Positions 50,552 to 60,487 of a DNA stretch of 64,000 nucleotides are shown here, piece after piece (the first letter of the stretch is position 1; every line of letters begins with the position of its first letter). The DNA lies in assembly GCF_017916255.1 (NCBI RefSeq), contig NZ_CP072827.1, forward strand, positions 2,232,001 through 2,296,000, given 5' to 3'. Origin of the DNA: Streptomyces mobaraensis NBRC 13819 = DSM 40847. GTDB taxonomy: Bacteria; Actinomycetota; Actinomycetes; Streptomycetales; Streptomycetaceae. A program made the translations under genes and the position numbers. The notes under the pieces are model-generated. The model was not told where the DNA came from. It worked only from the letters and a program-made list of their open reading frames with translations, and searched no databases.

Positions 50552-50565
50552 TTAGGACAGCCTTA
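50552..50565. promoter_or_regulatory. Iron box upstream of the siderophore-binding gene
   Basis: TTAGGACAGCCTTA; on the gene's strand TAAGGCTGTCCTAA fits AGGCTNNCCTAA of the actinobacterial iron box. Twelve of fourteen positions equal the box before efeO. Confidence 0.8.
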
Positions 50566-50759
50566 CTTTAGAGGGTCCGGACGCCGCGCCACCAAGGGGG
50601 ACGGACCAGCGCAAGAGCGCCGAGACCCCCGCAAGCACACCCACCCCACATCCCTCCGGCGAATCGGACAACCTCCACCCTTACGCGTGAAGCCGTCTCA
50701 CTCGCAGGGTGGGGCCCCGGGCGCGAAAACTACGTTCTGTGCCGGAGGTGACGTTTCTC

Positions 50760-51932
50760 ATGACGGTCTGTGCCCCCCAGAGCACTCCGGAGACCACTCC
50801 CCGGCGTGCGCCGATGGACTCCCGACGCCCGGCGTTCACCATCGCGGCCGACGGCTCGTACGCCGCGTGGCTCGCGCTCAGCCGGGCCACGGGCGGCTGG
50901 TTCCCGGAGCGCTGGACCCTCGACGGCCCGGAGCCGTACGCGGTCCCCCTGCCCGGTACCCAGCCCGAGGAACCGGACAGCGAGGTGCTGCCGCTCACCG
51001 ACGGGCGGGTGCTCATCCGGCGCCGGGTGGCCGAGCGGTACGCCCTGTCGCTGCTCTACCCCACCGGCCCCGGCACCGGCGAACTGCCGCTCGGCGCGAT
51101 CGAGTGCCCCTACCTGTCGCTGCTGCCGCCCGCGCCGGACGGCCTCTCCGCGTACGCCCTGGTGCACGGCGAGCGGACGACGACCCTGTGGCGCGTGTAC
51201 GGCTCGCCCGCCGGGCCCGAGCTGCTGGCCCGGGTGCCCGGCCGCTGCTCCGGCGGCGCCTGGCTCGACCGGCCGGGCCGGCTCCTCGCCCTCGACCGCG
51301 AACTCGACGGGCTCACCAAGGCCGTCGTCGTCGACCTCGGCCGCGCCGGCGAGACGACGCCCCTGCTGCAGATCGCCGAGAAGAGCAACGACCGGCTGGT
51401 GCTCGCCGACCCCGACAGCGGCCTGCTCCTCGTCCGGTCGGACGCGCCCGGCGAGGAGCGGCTGGGCTGGGGGGTGCTCGGCTCGGCGCGGCCGGTCCGC
51501 TTCCCCGAGTGCCTGCGGCAGCCCGGCGCGGCGGTGACGCCGTTCGCCGTCCAGCCGGGGCAGACGCTGACCCCCGAGGCGTGCTCGGTGGCGTTCCGCG
51601 TCGACCGCGAGTCGGGCACGTCGGTCGGCGTCTGGCGGCCCGCGGAACGGCAGTTGCGCCAGTTCCCCGGCCCGCTCGGCTGGGTGGCCGGCGCCGGACT
51701 GTGGACGGCCGACGGGGAGCTGCGCCTGCCGTACGCGACCCCGCACGTCCCCTGCGGGCTGGCCCGGCTGCGCCTGCCCGACCCGGAGGGGGAAGGGGGA
51801 ACGGGCGGCCCCCTGGGGGACCTGACGGAGCCCGGAGGCCCCTCGGCCCCCCGGCCGGTACCCCTCCAGCAGGCACCGCTCCGGCAGCCATCGCAGCCGC
51901 AGGTACCGCAGCCGCACGCCAGGGTGCCTTAG
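50760..51932 (+). CDS. Conserved soluble protein of unknown function, propeller-like repeats
   Basis: 390 residues from ATG 50760, chosen for the strong GGAGGTGA 9 nt upstream; GTG 50742 and ATG 50709 are further off. No signal peptide. The body is made of blade-like strand sets with regular Trp/Leu spacing (FTIAADGSYAAWLALSRATG, LTDGRVLIRRRVAERYALSL, YVLVHGERTTTLWRVYGS-like, LALDRELDGLTKAVVVDLG, LLVRSDAPGEERLGWGVLG), which suggests a beta-propeller. The end is a Pro/Gln-rich tail (PLQQAPLRQPSQPQVPQP). No enzyme motif. Divergent from the siderophore-binding gene. Confidence 0.75.
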   Translation: MTVCAPQSTPETTPRRAPMDSRRPAFTIAADGSYAAWLALSRATGGWFPERWTLDGPEPYAVPLPGTQPEEPDSEVLPLTDGRVLIRRRVAERYALSLLYPTGPGTGELPLGAIECPYLSLLPPAPDGLSAYALVHGERTTTLWRVYGSPAGPELLARVPGRCSGGAWLDRPGRLLALDRELDGLTKAVVVDLGRAGETTPLLQIAEKSNDRLVLADPDSGLLLVRSDAPGEERLGWGVLGSARPVRFPECLRQPGAAVTPFAVQPGQTLTPEACSVAFRVDRESGTSVGVWRPAERQLRQFPGPLGWVAGAGLWTADGELRLPYATPHVPCGLARLRLPDPEGEGGTGGPLGDLTEPGGPSAPRPVPLQQAPLRQPSQPQVPQPHARVP

Positions 51933-52042
51933 GGGAGGCGGGGGGGCGGGGCGGTGCGCGGCCGCACGCCTGGGTTCTTTCGCGGCGCGGCGGCCGGGTG
52001 CGGTGGGGCGGCGGTGACGCGGCAGCGGTGGCGCGGCGGTCG

Positions 52043-52140
52043 GATCCGGCGCGACGGCCGGGTCCGACACGACGGCCGGATCCAACACGACGGCCGGGTC
52101 CAACACGACGGCTGGGTCCAACACGACGGCTGGGTCCGAC
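52043..52140. repeat. 18-bp tandem repeat, about 5.5 copies
   Basis: Unit GGTCCAACACGACGGCCG with small variations; copies start at 52043, 52061, 52079, 52097, 52115 and 52133. Because 18 is a multiple of 3, both strands stay open (VQHDGR / DPAVVL repeats). It lies in a gene-free stretch (51933-52504) whose flanks also hold duplicated CGGTGACGCGGCAGC at 52013 and 52177. Confidence 0.85.
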
Positions 52141-52504
52141 GCGGCGACGACACGGCGGCCGGGGCCGGTGCGACCGCGGTGACGCGGCAGCAGTGGCGGT
52201 GACGCGGCCACCGGGCGCCCCGGTCGGACCGGCGCTCCGGCCGGACGCTTTCGTGGGGACCCGGCGGGCGCCCGGGGGGTGGATCACGCGATCAAGGTCC
52301 CGTTAGACTTCGGGGCCGGGGGTTGCGCACGTGGTACCGGCGGAGCACCGCGGTGCGCCGAACGACCGCGCGTGGTACGGGCGTTGACCGTACCGGGGAC
52401 GGCACCCACGGGTGCCTACGAGGACGGTGTCCACGGACGCCGGCCGACGCCGCGGCCCCCGACGCGCAGAGCACGCACCCACATCCCACGGAGTGACTCC
52501 CGAC

Positions 52505-52663
52505 ATGTCCGAAGCCCGAACCGACACGACCGAGGCGCGCCCCCTGGAGGCGTCCGCCCAGGCCGCAGCCGCCGGCTCCGGCAGGCACCGCGGCCCGGCG
52601 TCGTCCGACGACGCCGGCGGTCCCGCCCACGGCAAGCACCGGCGCACCGCCGAAGCCGCCTGA
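52505..52663 (+). CDS. Small hydrophilic 52-residue protein
   Basis: ATG 52505 is preceded by GGAGTGA about 7 nt upstream. The product, MSEARTDTTEARPLEASAQA, then GSGRHRGPASSDDAGGPAHG and KHRRTAEAA, is disordered and rich in Ala, Gly, Ser, His and Arg. Small proteins of this composition (x-GRHRG-x-GKHRR-x) occur repeatedly in Streptomyces. No function can be given. It is followed by 157 bp, then the convergent MaoC gene. Confidence 0.65.
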   Translation: MSEARTDTTEARPLEASAQAAAAGSGRHRGPASSDDAGGPAHGKHRRTAEAA

Positions 52664-52770
52664 CGAGCGGGTCCCGAGCGCAGCACGGCCCCGGCGGCGG
52701 GGCGGTCCGGAACCGGTCCGCCCGACCGCCGGGGCCGCGCCGTCTCCGGGCGCCGGGCGGCGGCCCGCCC

Positions 52771-52833
52771 TCAGACGTGCCCGCCCTCAGACGTGCTCGC
52801 CCTTCAGACGTGCTCGCCCTTCAGACGTGCTCG
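52771..52833. repeat. 16-17-bp repeat at the stop codon of the MaoC gene
   Basis: TCAGACGTGC occurs at 52771, 52787, 52804 and 52821, each followed by CGCCC or TCGCCCT. The last copy contains the gene's own final codons and stop (52821-52823), so the gene end has been duplicated three times downstream. Confidence 0.85.
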
Positions 52834-53687
52834 ACGACCGTGTCGGCCAGCACCTCCGCGTCGTCCCGCTCCACGACCGTCACGGACACCTGGACCCGCC
52901 CGGGCCCGGGCGTACCGCGCCACATCCGCACCCGCAGCGTCTCCCCCGGGTAGACGACCCCGGCGAAGCGGGTGGCGTACGAGCGGACCCGGTCCGTCCG
53001 CCCCTCCAGGACCGTGTCCACGACCTCCTTGAGGGTCATCCCGTAGGTGCAGAGCCCGTGCAGGATCGGCCGGTGGAAGCCGGCGCGGGCGGCGAACTCG
53101 GGGTCGGCGTGCAGGGGGTTCCAGTCCCCCGACAGCCGGTAGAGCAGCGCCTGGTCCTCGCGGACGGCCCGCTCCACGGTCACGTCCGGGTCCCGGTCGG
53201 GGAGTCCGAGCCGCGCCGAGTCGCCGCGCTCGCCGCCGAAGCCGCCCTCCCCGCGGACGTAGATCCGCGCGTCACCGCGCCACAGCGGCCCGTCCACGTC
53301 GTCGACGTCGGTGCGCAGCACGATGACGGCCGCCTTGCCCTTGTCGTACACGGCGGCGACGCGCGAGGTCTGGGTGACGCCGTCGGCGCGGACGGGCAGC
53401 GGCCGGTGCAGGGTGATGTGGTGCCCGCCGTGCAGCACGCGGGCGAGGTCGACGTCGATGCCGGGCGTGGAGAGCCCGGCCGCGAGGGCCATCCCGCCGC
53501 CCGCCACGGTGGCGAAGGAGGGCAGGACGTGCAGCCCGCTCTCCAGGGTGTAGCGGAGCTCGGCGGGGTCGGTGGCGGGGACGCCCGCGCCGATGCCGAG
53601 GTGGTAGAGGATGACGTCCTTGTGGTCCCAGGAGAGGGAGACGGTCCGCGGTTCGGCGGCCGTGGCCTTGGCTGCGTCGATGGGCAT
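52821..53687 (-). CDS. MaoC-family (R)-specific enoyl-CoA hydratase, double hot-dog
   Basis: 288 residues from ATG 53687 (AAGGAG upstream). N-terminal half (1-140): LSWDHKDVILYHLGIGAGVP, LHVLPSFATVAGGGMALAAG. C-terminal half (155-288): the hydratase-2 motif is in YRLSGDWNPLHADPEFAARA followed by GFHRPILHGLCTYG, with the catalytic Asp/His. This is the two-domain form of eukaryotic MFE-2 and of mycobacterial steroid and fatty-acid hydratases, acting on trans-2-enoyl-CoA. No other beta-oxidation gene is adjacent. Confidence 0.93.
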   Translation of the reverse strand: MPIDAAKATAAEPRTVSLSWDHKDVILYHLGIGAGVPATDPAELRYTLESGLHVLPSFATVAGGGMALAAGLSTPGIDVDLARVLHGGHHITLHRPLPVRADGVTQTSRVAAVYDKGKAAVIVLRTDVDDVDGPLWRGDARIYVRGEGGFGGERGDSARLGLPDRDPDVTVERAVREDQALLYRLSGDWNPLHADPEFAARAGFHRPILHGLCTYGMTLKEVVDTVLEGRTDRVRSYATRFAGVVYPGETLRVRMWRGTPGPGRVQVSVTVVERDDAEVLADTVVEHV

Positions 53688-53955
53688 GGAGAGGGACTCC
53701 TTCGCCGGCACGGTACATACGGACAACGGGGCGAGCGACAACGTACGGGGCGGGCAACGGGACGGCGGGGCAAGGGAACTGGCAGGCAACGAGAACACGT
53801 TCCACCAACCGGTCCCTTATAACCCCTCCGCCCGGCCGCCGGAAGGCCCCCGCCCCCGCCTCCGCAGCACGGCCCGCCCCGGGACAAATGTCACCGCCTT
53901 CCCCATACATCCGGCATCTGCGCAGGTCACAGTGGCGTTGCCTAGGATGCGACCC

Positions 53956-55209
53956 ATGAAGCGCATGGGCGAGGAAATCGAACGGATGAAGGCGCCCGGG
54001 AGGAGGGCCTTCATCCCGTGGCTGTTCGCCCTCAGCGGCGACACCGTCCACATGCTCCTCGGCGACATGCCGCTGCCCTGGCTCGGCGGCCTCGGCGAAC
54101 TGGCCTTCGTCGGCCTGTACCTGACCGCCGTGTTCAGCGCCCTCGACGAACGCCGGCGGTACACCCGCGTCCCCGTCCTCGCCCTGTCCGGGCTGGCCGT
54201 GCTCGCGTTCGCCCTCAACATCGGCTACCGCGACTACTGGCAGATGTGCTTCCCGCTGCTGTCCGTCGCCACCGGCATGGTGCTGCGCCACCGGCAGCGG
54301 CTGATGGGCATCGCCCTGGGCCTCCTCGGGCTGAGCTGCGGGCTGTCCTGGTTCGTCCGGCCCGACGACGACAGCGTGGGCAGCGTCGTCGCCGTCAGCT
54401 GGGGGACGGCCCTGGGCGGCCTGGTCGCGGCGGCCGTCCTCAACCTCTTCGAGGCCATCACCGTCCTCCGCGACACCCGCGAGGAACTGGCCCACGCCGC
54501 CGTCGAACGCGAACGCCTGCGCTTCTCCCGCGACCTGCACGACCTCCTCGGGCACACCATGTCCGTCATCGTCGTCAAGGCGGAGGCGGTACGCCGGCTC
54601 GGCCCCCGCAACCTCGAGGCCGCGCTCGGCCAGGCCGCCGACATCGAGGCGGTCGGCCGCCAGGCGCTCACCGAGATCCGCGAGGCGGTCACCGGCTACC
54701 GGGAGGGCAGCCTCACCACCGAGCTGGACAACGCCCGTTCGCTGCTCGACGCGTCCGGCATCACCGCCGAGATCCGGCAGTCCGGCCCGCCGCTCCCACC
54801 GCAGACCGGAGTGCTGCTGGGCTGGGTGGTACGCGAGGGAATCACCAACGTCGTCCGGCACAGCGGCGCCTCGCGCTGCGAGATAGAAGTGCGCGGCAAA
54901 CCCGACCGGGTCCACCTGGAAATCACCGACAACGGCACGGGCGTAGGCTCGGGTGAGCCCTCGGCCGCGTCCACGGGCGGCAACGGCCTCAAGGGCCTCG
55001 CCGAGCGACTGGCCGCCGCCGGCGGCTCGCTGAGCGCCGCGCCCGACGGCCGGCGCGGCTTCCGGCTCGTGGCCGAACTGCCGGTGGACGACGAGCCGTA
55101 CGCCAAATCCGGCGGAACCGGCGGCGACTCCGGCACCAACGGCGACAGCCACAGCGACAGCGATCAGACGACCGGCGACAGGCGCGGCGAGAAGGAGCGA
55201 GCGGCGTGA
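53956..55209 (+). CDS. DesK-like sensor histidine kinase
   Basis: 417 residues. The N-terminal ~165 residues have five or six membrane helices. The HisKA_3 dimerisation region ERERLRFSRDLHDLLGHTMS carries the phospho-acceptor His195, and the ATPase domain has REGITNVVRHSGASRCEIEV and DNGTGVGSGE, then GGNGLKGLAERLAAAGGSL. A ~35-residue acidic Gly/Ser/Asp tail ends the protein. TAGGAT 4-9 nt before the ATG fits a leaderless start; ATG 53947 just upstream is an alternative. Stop and GTG of the regulator gene overlap (GTGA). In Bacillus the DesK/DesR pair senses membrane fluidity; the signal here is unknown. Confidence 0.93.
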   Translation: MKRMGEEIERMKAPGRRAFIPWLFALSGDTVHMLLGDMPLPWLGGLGELAFVGLYLTAVFSALDERRRYTRVPVLALSGLAVLAFALNIGYRDYWQMCFPLLSVATGMVLRHRQRLMGIALGLLGLSCGLSWFVRPDDDSVGSVVAVSWGTALGGLVAAAVLNLFEAITVLRDTREELAHAAVERERLRFSRDLHDLLGHTMSVIVVKAEAVRRLGPRNLEAALGQAADIEAVGRQALTEIREAVTGYREGSLTTELDNARSLLDASGITAEIRQSGPPLPPQTGVLLGWVVREGITNVVRHSGASRCEIEVRGKPDRVHLEITDNGTGVGSGEPSAASTGGNGLKGLAERLAAAGGSLSAAPDGRRGFRLVAELPVDDEPYAKSGGTGGDSGTNGDSHSDSDQTTGDRRGEKERAA

Positions 55210-55811
55210 TCAGGACACTGCTGGCCGAGGACCAGGGGATGATGCGGGGCGCGCTCGCGCTGCTGCTCGGTCTGGAGGACGACATCGAGGTCGTCGCCCA
55301 GGTCGGCAACGGCGACGAGATCGTGCCCACCGCCCTGGAGACGCGCCCCGACATCGCCCTCCTCGACATCGAACTGCCCGGCCGCAGCGGCCTCGACGCG
55401 GCGGCCGACCTCCGGCAGCGGCTGCCCGAGTGCCGGGTGCTGATACTCACCACCTTCGGGCGCCCCGGCTACCTCCGCCGCGCCATGGAGGCCGGCGCCT
55501 CCGGCTTCCTCGTCAAGGACGGCCCCGTCGAGGACCTCGCCGCCGCGATCCGGCGCGCGCTCGCCGGTGAACGCGTCATCGATCCGGCGCTGGCCGCGGC
55601 GGCGTTGAGCGCCGGACCGAACCCGCTGACGCAGCGGGAGCGGGACGTCCTCTCGGCCGCGGTGGACGGCGCGACGGTCGCAGACATCGCGGCCAGGGTC
55701 CACCTGTCGCCCGCGACCGTCCGGAACTACCTGTCGGCGGCGATCGGCAAGACGCAGACGCGCAACCGGATGGAGGCGGTGCGGGCGGCGCGCCAGAACG
55801 GGTGGTTGTAG
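55206..55811 (+). CDS. NarL/DesR-type response regulator
   Basis: 201 residues from GTG 55206, overlapping the kinase gene by 4 nt. The receiver has acidic residues AEDQ (7-10), the phospho-acceptor Asp54 in ALLDIELPG, Thr near LILTTFGRPGY and Lys in FLVKDGPVEDL. The LuxR-type helix-turn-helix at ~138-200 reads LTQREREDVL-like PLTQRERDVLSAAVDGATVA, then LSPATVRNYLSAAIGKTQTR. Target genes are not visible here; a desaturase or transport gene usually adjoins in other genera but is missing. Confidence 0.94.
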   Translation: MIRTLLAEDQGMMRGALALLLGLEDDIEVVAQVGNGDEIVPTALETRPDIALLDIELPGRSGLDAAADLRQRLPECRVLILTTFGRPGYLRRAMEAGASGFLVKDGPVEDLAAAIRRALAGERVIDPALAAAALSAGPNPLTQRERDVLSAAVDGATVADIAARVHLSPATVRNYLSAAIGKTQTRNRMEAVRAARQNGWL

Positions 55812-56742
<931 letters not shown>

Positions 56743-56765
56743 CGGGCGGCGCTAGCATCGCCCGA

Positions 56766-57779
56766 GTGTCCTACGGCAGCTTTCCTCGTCACCCCGGCCG
56801 CCCCCGGCCCGCTCGGCCCGTCCGGCCCGCCCGCCGCGCCCGTCCGGCCGTCGCGGCCCTGACCGCCCTGCTGCTGGCGGCGGTCGCGGGGTGCGACGAC
56901 GGTGACGGCCCGGCCGGTGACGCCAAGGCGTCCGCGCCGCCCGGCGGTTCCCCGTCCGCGTCGGCCGGCCGTGCTCCCGCTGCCGTACCGCCGTCGTCGC
57001 CGCCACGGGAGGCGAAGAAGGCACCGTCCTCGTCCGGCCCGTCCGACTCCCCGGAACCGCCGAAACCTTCCGCCCCACCCGCGGGCGAGGGGGGCGGCGA
57101 CGGACCGCTCCGCGGGAAGGTCGTGGTGATCGACCCGGGGCACAACATCCACAACCAGCAGCACACGGCGGAGATCGACCGGTCCGTCGACATCGGCACC
57201 GGCCGCAAGGAGTGCGACACCACCGGCACCTCCACCAACTCCGGTTACGCGGAAGCGACGTTCAGTCTCGACGTCGCCCACCGCATCCGGTCGATCCTCC
57301 AGGCACAGGGCGCGACGGTCACCCTCACCCACGACGGCGACCGGCCGTTCGGCCCCTGCGTCGACGAACGGGCCGCCATCGGCAACAAGGCGCACGCCGA
57401 CGCCGCGCTGTCCGTGCACGCGGACGGCGCCGCCCCCGGCCAGCGCGGCGTCCACGTCATCCTGCCCGCCAAGGTCAAGGGCGGCCGGGCGGACACCGCC
57501 CCGATCGCCGACCCCTCGAAGGAACTGGGCGAACGCGTCCTCGGCAAGTTCGTCCAGGCGACCGGAAGCATCCCGTCCAACTACGTCGGCCACAACACCG
57601 GCCTGGACGTCCGGAGCGACCTCGGCGGCCTCAACCTCTCCACCGTGCCGAAGGTGTTCATCGAGTGCGGCAACATGCGCGATCCGCAGGACGCCGCGCA
57701 ACTCACCGACGACGGATGGCGACAGAAGGCGGCCCAGGGGATCGCCGACGGCATCCGGGACTTCGTCCTCAGCCGGTAG
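56766..57779 (+). CDS. N-acetylmuramoyl-L-alanine amidase lipoprotein (Amidase_3)
   Basis: 337 residues from GTG 56766. TAGCAT 7 nt upstream suggests a leaderless message. A very basic start (PRPARPVRPARRARP) and LTALLLAAVAGC form a lipoprotein signal with Cys43. A Pro/Ser/Ala linker extends to about 115. The zinc amidase domain follows: VVVIDPGHNIHNQQ (His of DPGHN), GYAEATFSLDVAHRIRSIL (Glu), ALSVHADGAAPGQRGVHV (His of SxHAD) and the catalytic Glu in VFIECGNMRDPQDAAQL. It cleaves the amide between MurNAc and the stem peptide during wall turnover. Confidence 0.94.
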   Translation: MSYGSFPRHPGRPRPARPVRPARRARPAVAALTALLLAAVAGCDDGDGPAGDAKASAPPGGSPSASAGRAPAAVPPSSPPREAKKAPSSSGPSDSPEPPKPSAPPAGEGGGDGPLRGKVVVIDPGHNIHNQQHTAEIDRSVDIGTGRKECDTTGTSTNSGYAEATFSLDVAHRIRSILQAQGATVTLTHDGDRPFGPCVDERAAIGNKAHADAALSVHADGAAPGQRGVHVILPAKVKGGRADTAPIADPSKELGERVLGKFVQATGSIPSNYVGHNTGLDVRSDLGGLNLSTVPKVFIECGNMRDPQDAAQLTDDGWRQKAAQGIADGIRDFVLSR

Positions 57780-57980
57780 CGGGCCGCCGGCTCGTCAACC
57801 GGGCCGTATAACGGCAGGCCACGGGCGTGTCACGAGGTCGAAACGAAGAGGCGCCCCGGACACCGGGGCGATAGGTTCCCCCGTACGATGGGGGGCCGCG
57901 TTCGTCCGCGCCCTCCCGTCTCGCGTCCGGCGACAGCGACGAGACCGACCGACTCTGAAGGCACTGACAAAGGATCTCAG

Positions 57981-58853
57981 GTGAACTTCCGCTCCCTCAC
58001 TAGAGGCGACGGCGTGGTGATCGGAGCAGCGGTGTTGCTGTTCATCGCGTCGTTCCTCACCTTCTACTCCATTGACTGCAGCGGCGGCCTGGAGTGCAGC
58101 GCCCTCAGGGACAAGTACGAGTACAACGGCTGGAAGAGCGACCTCTTCCCGGTGCTGCCCGCCATCTTCCTTTCCGGAGTCATCGCCGCCGCGCTGATCG
58201 TCGCCGCGCGTTTCCAGCCGGCCGACCGCAAGGTCGCCGGGATCGCGCTCGACCACTGGGGCACCGCGTTCGCCGTCTCCGCCGCCTGGTCGTCCCTGTG
58301 GGCGCTCGGCGGTGGCGGTGAGGGCCGCTCTGCCGGTGTCGGCCTGATCCTGGGCCTCATCGCCAACCTCGCGATGGCCGCAGCCGCTCTTCTCACCCAG
58401 AAGGTCCCCGCCCTGAAGGCCCCCCTCATGGGCGCCCCCACCCCCCAGGTCCAGTCCCCCTACGGCACCGGCGCGCACCCCGGTTACGGCTACCCGGGCC
58501 CGGGCGGTCCGGCCGCCGGCGGCTCCTTCGGGGGGCAGCCGTACGGCGCGCCGCAGCCGGCCGACCAGTCCGGTCCGCAGCAGGCGGCCGCGCAGCCGGC
58601 CGGCGGTACGGGCGGAGCTCCGGCGGGTGCGCAGGCTCCCTCCGCGGGCGGCTCGGACTTCGCGCCGTTCTGGTTCGCGGTGCCGGTGAACCGCCCGCTG
58701 TTCCCGGAGGACGGCGGCCAGACGCCGATCGCCGAGCTGGCGCCGGGCACCTGGTACCTGGCGGTGGACCAGCGCGGTGCGGCGCTCGTCGCACAGACGC
58801 AGGACGGCCGTCGCGGCGTCCTCCAGGACACCTCGGGCATCCAGCGCGGCTGA
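57981..58853 (+). CDS. Four-helix membrane protein with Pro/Gly/Gln-rich cytosolic tail
   Basis: 290 residues from GTG 57981 (AAGGAT upstream). Residues 10-140 contain four membrane helices with an extracytosolic loop IDCSGGLECSALRDKYEYNG holding two Cys. The next ~90 residues are low-complexity (GYGYPGPGGPAAGGSFGGQP, QQAAAQPAGGTGG), and a short folded end with WFAVPVNRPLFPEDG, TWYLAVDQRGAALVAQTQDG follows. It resembles the DUF5336 layout of mycobacteria. No enzymatic motif; perhaps a scaffold. Confidence 0.8.
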   Translation: MNFRSLTRGDGVVIGAAVLLFIASFLTFYSIDCSGGLECSALRDKYEYNGWKSDLFPVLPAIFLSGVIAAALIVAARFQPADRKVAGIALDHWGTAFAVSAAWSSLWALGGGGEGRSAGVGLILGLIANLAMAAAALLTQKVPALKAPLMGAPTPQVQSPYGTGAHPGYGYPGPGGPAAGGSFGGQPYGAPQPADQSGPQQAAAQPAGGTGGAPAGAQAPSAGGSDFAPFWFAVPVNRPLFPEDGGQTPIAELAPGTWYLAVDQRGAALVAQTQDGRRGVLQDTSGIQRG

Positions 58854-58874
58854 CGCGCCCACGCCCCGTCGCAT

Positions 58875-58909
58875 GCGAAGGCCCGCCGGACTCCCCGGCG
58901 GGCCTTCGC
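58875..58909. terminator. Perfect 15-bp-arm hairpin between convergent genes
   Basis: GCGAAGGCCCGCCGG, loop ACTCC, and the exact complement. It lies 22 bp after the membrane-protein gene and 21 bp before the stop of the M1 peptidase gene on the other strand. Confidence 0.88.
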
Positions 58910-58929
58910 CGTTCCCCCGCCCCGGGGGT

Positions 58930-60420
58930 TCAGCGGTGGTCCGGCTTGCCTTCCTCGAAGAGCCAGGTGTCGAAGAGGCCGCCCAGGTCCCGGCCCGCCT
59001 TCCGCTCGCACAGCCGGATGAAGTCGTCGGTGCCGACGTTGCCGTAGCGGTGGTCGCGCACCCAGGTGCGGAGGATGTCGAAGAAGGTGGCGTCCCCGAC
59101 GGTCTCGCGCAGCTTTTGCAGCACCATCGCGCCCCGGCCGTACACCGGCCGGCCGGATATCGTCGCGGCGGTGGGAGAGGCGGGCGGGAAGGACCAGATG
59201 GTCTCGTCGTCCTTGCCCCGGCTCTCCGGGTCCGTGCCGTCGTAGTAGGCGTCGAAGATCTGCCGTTCCGTGCGCCCCTTCTGCTGCTGCGCCTCCCACA
59301 TCCACTCGGTGTACTGGGCGAAGCCCTCGTTGAGCCACATGTCGCGCCAGGTGCGCGGGGTGACGGAGTTGCCGAACCACTGGTGGGCCAGCTCATGGAC
59401 GATGATCTTGTCCTTCGGCGGCTTCTCGTAGTACGGCTTGGTCTGGGTCTCCAGCGGATAGGTGATGTACGGGTTCCGGTCGATGACCGCGCCCGACGAC
59501 CCGAAGGGGTACGGGCCGAACAGCTTCTCCTCCCACGCCAGCACCTTGGGCACCATCTCCTTCATGTGCTGCGCGGCCTCGTCCTCCCCGCCCGCGTAGG
59601 CGATGTACACCGGCACATCGCCCTTGCCCTCGCCCGCCGGGGCCGTCGTCTCCGTCACCTTGAACTCGCCGACCGCGACGCTCGCCACATAGCTCGCCAT
59701 CGGCTCACCGCTGTGCCAGCGGAAGGTGGTCCGGTCGTTCCCGCCCTCGCCCTTCACCGTCTCCGAGCCCTTCGGCTCGCCGTTGGCGACGGCGGTGAAG
59801 CCCTTGGGGACGGTGACGGTGAAGTCGTACGTCGCCTTGTCGGACGGGTGGTGGTTGCCCGGGAACCAGGCCATCGAGCCCTCCGGCTCGCCGAGTCCGA
59901 CCGCGCCGTGGTCCGTCTCGATCCAGCCCTCCAGGGAACCGTCGCGGTCGCGGACGGCCTTCGGCCGGCCCTGGTAGGCGATCTCCGTGCGGAACTCCCG
60001 GCCCTTGCCGAGCGGGTGCGCCGGCTCGACCCTGAGCTTGGTGCCGGAGCGGGAGGTCTTCGCGGGCTTCCCTTCGACCTTGGTGGACGTCACCTTGAGG
60101 CCCGTCAGGTCGAGGGTGAACGCGCTCAGCTCCTTCGTCGCGCGGGCGGTGATGACGGCGTCGCCGCGGAGGGCGTTGCCGTCGGGCCGGTAGTCGAGGG
60201 TCAGCCCGTAGTGCCGTACGTCGTAACCACTGTTGCCGAGGGTGGGGAAGACCGGGTCGCCGACGCCCGTCCCGCCCTCCTCCGGAGTCCCGCCACCCCC
60301 ACCGCCCCCGCCGTCGCAGGCCGTGACGAGCGCGAGGACGAGGGCGAGGGCGAAGACGAGGGCGGCGGCCGGCGCCCGGTGCGGCACCGAGCGGGCAGCG
60401 GCTTCCGTCGTCCGGTTCAT
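58930..60420 (-). CDS. M1-family metallopeptidase, lipoprotein
   Basis: 496 residues from ATG 60420. CAGCAT 7 nt upstream could be the -10 of a leaderless message; ATG 60429 and 60444 are alternatives. The signal ends VTACDGG (Cys35), then a Gly run. The aminopeptidase N-type domain has HELAH at 342-346 and LNEGFAQYTEW about 18 residues later with the third zinc ligand Glu365. In the exopeptidase motif the usual GxMEN is changed to YPLETQT, as in other Streptomyces M1 lipoproteins, so the N-terminal amine may be recognised differently. Cuts peptides outside the cell. Confidence 0.92.
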   Translation of the reverse strand: MNRTTEAAARSVPHRAPAAALVFALALVLALVTACDGGGGGGGGTPEEGGTGVGDPVFPTLGNSGYDVRHYGLTLDYRPDGNALRGDAVITARATKELSAFTLDLTGLKVTSTKVEGKPAKTSRSGTKLRVEPAHPLGKGREFRTEIAYQGRPKAVRDRDGSLEGWIETDHGAVGLGEPEGSMAWFPGNHHPSDKATYDFTVTVPKGFTAVANGEPKGSETVKGEGGNDRTTFRWHSGEPMASYVASVAVGEFKVTETTAPAGEGKGDVPVYIAYAGGEDEAAQHMKEMVPKVLAWEEKLFGPYPFGSSGAVIDRNPYITYPLETQTKPYYEKPPKDKIIVHELAHQWFGNSVTPRTWRDMWLNEGFAQYTEWMWEAQQQKGRTERQIFDAYYDGTDPESRGKDDETIWSFPPASPTAATISGRPVYGRGAMVLQKLRETVGDATFFDILRTWVRDHRYGNVGTDDFIRLCERKAGRDLGGLFDTWLFEEGKPDHR

Positions 60421-60487
60421 AGGCGCCATGCTGTCATCGGCCACCGGCCGGCCGGCAGGGTCGGCGACCCCGACGGGCGGCTATCGG

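Noticed and set aside
51954..52202. An 82-codon plus-strand frame with HDG(R/W)V repeats
   Set aside because: It follows only from the 18-bp repeat being a multiple of three; both strands are open equally and no start signal is seen.
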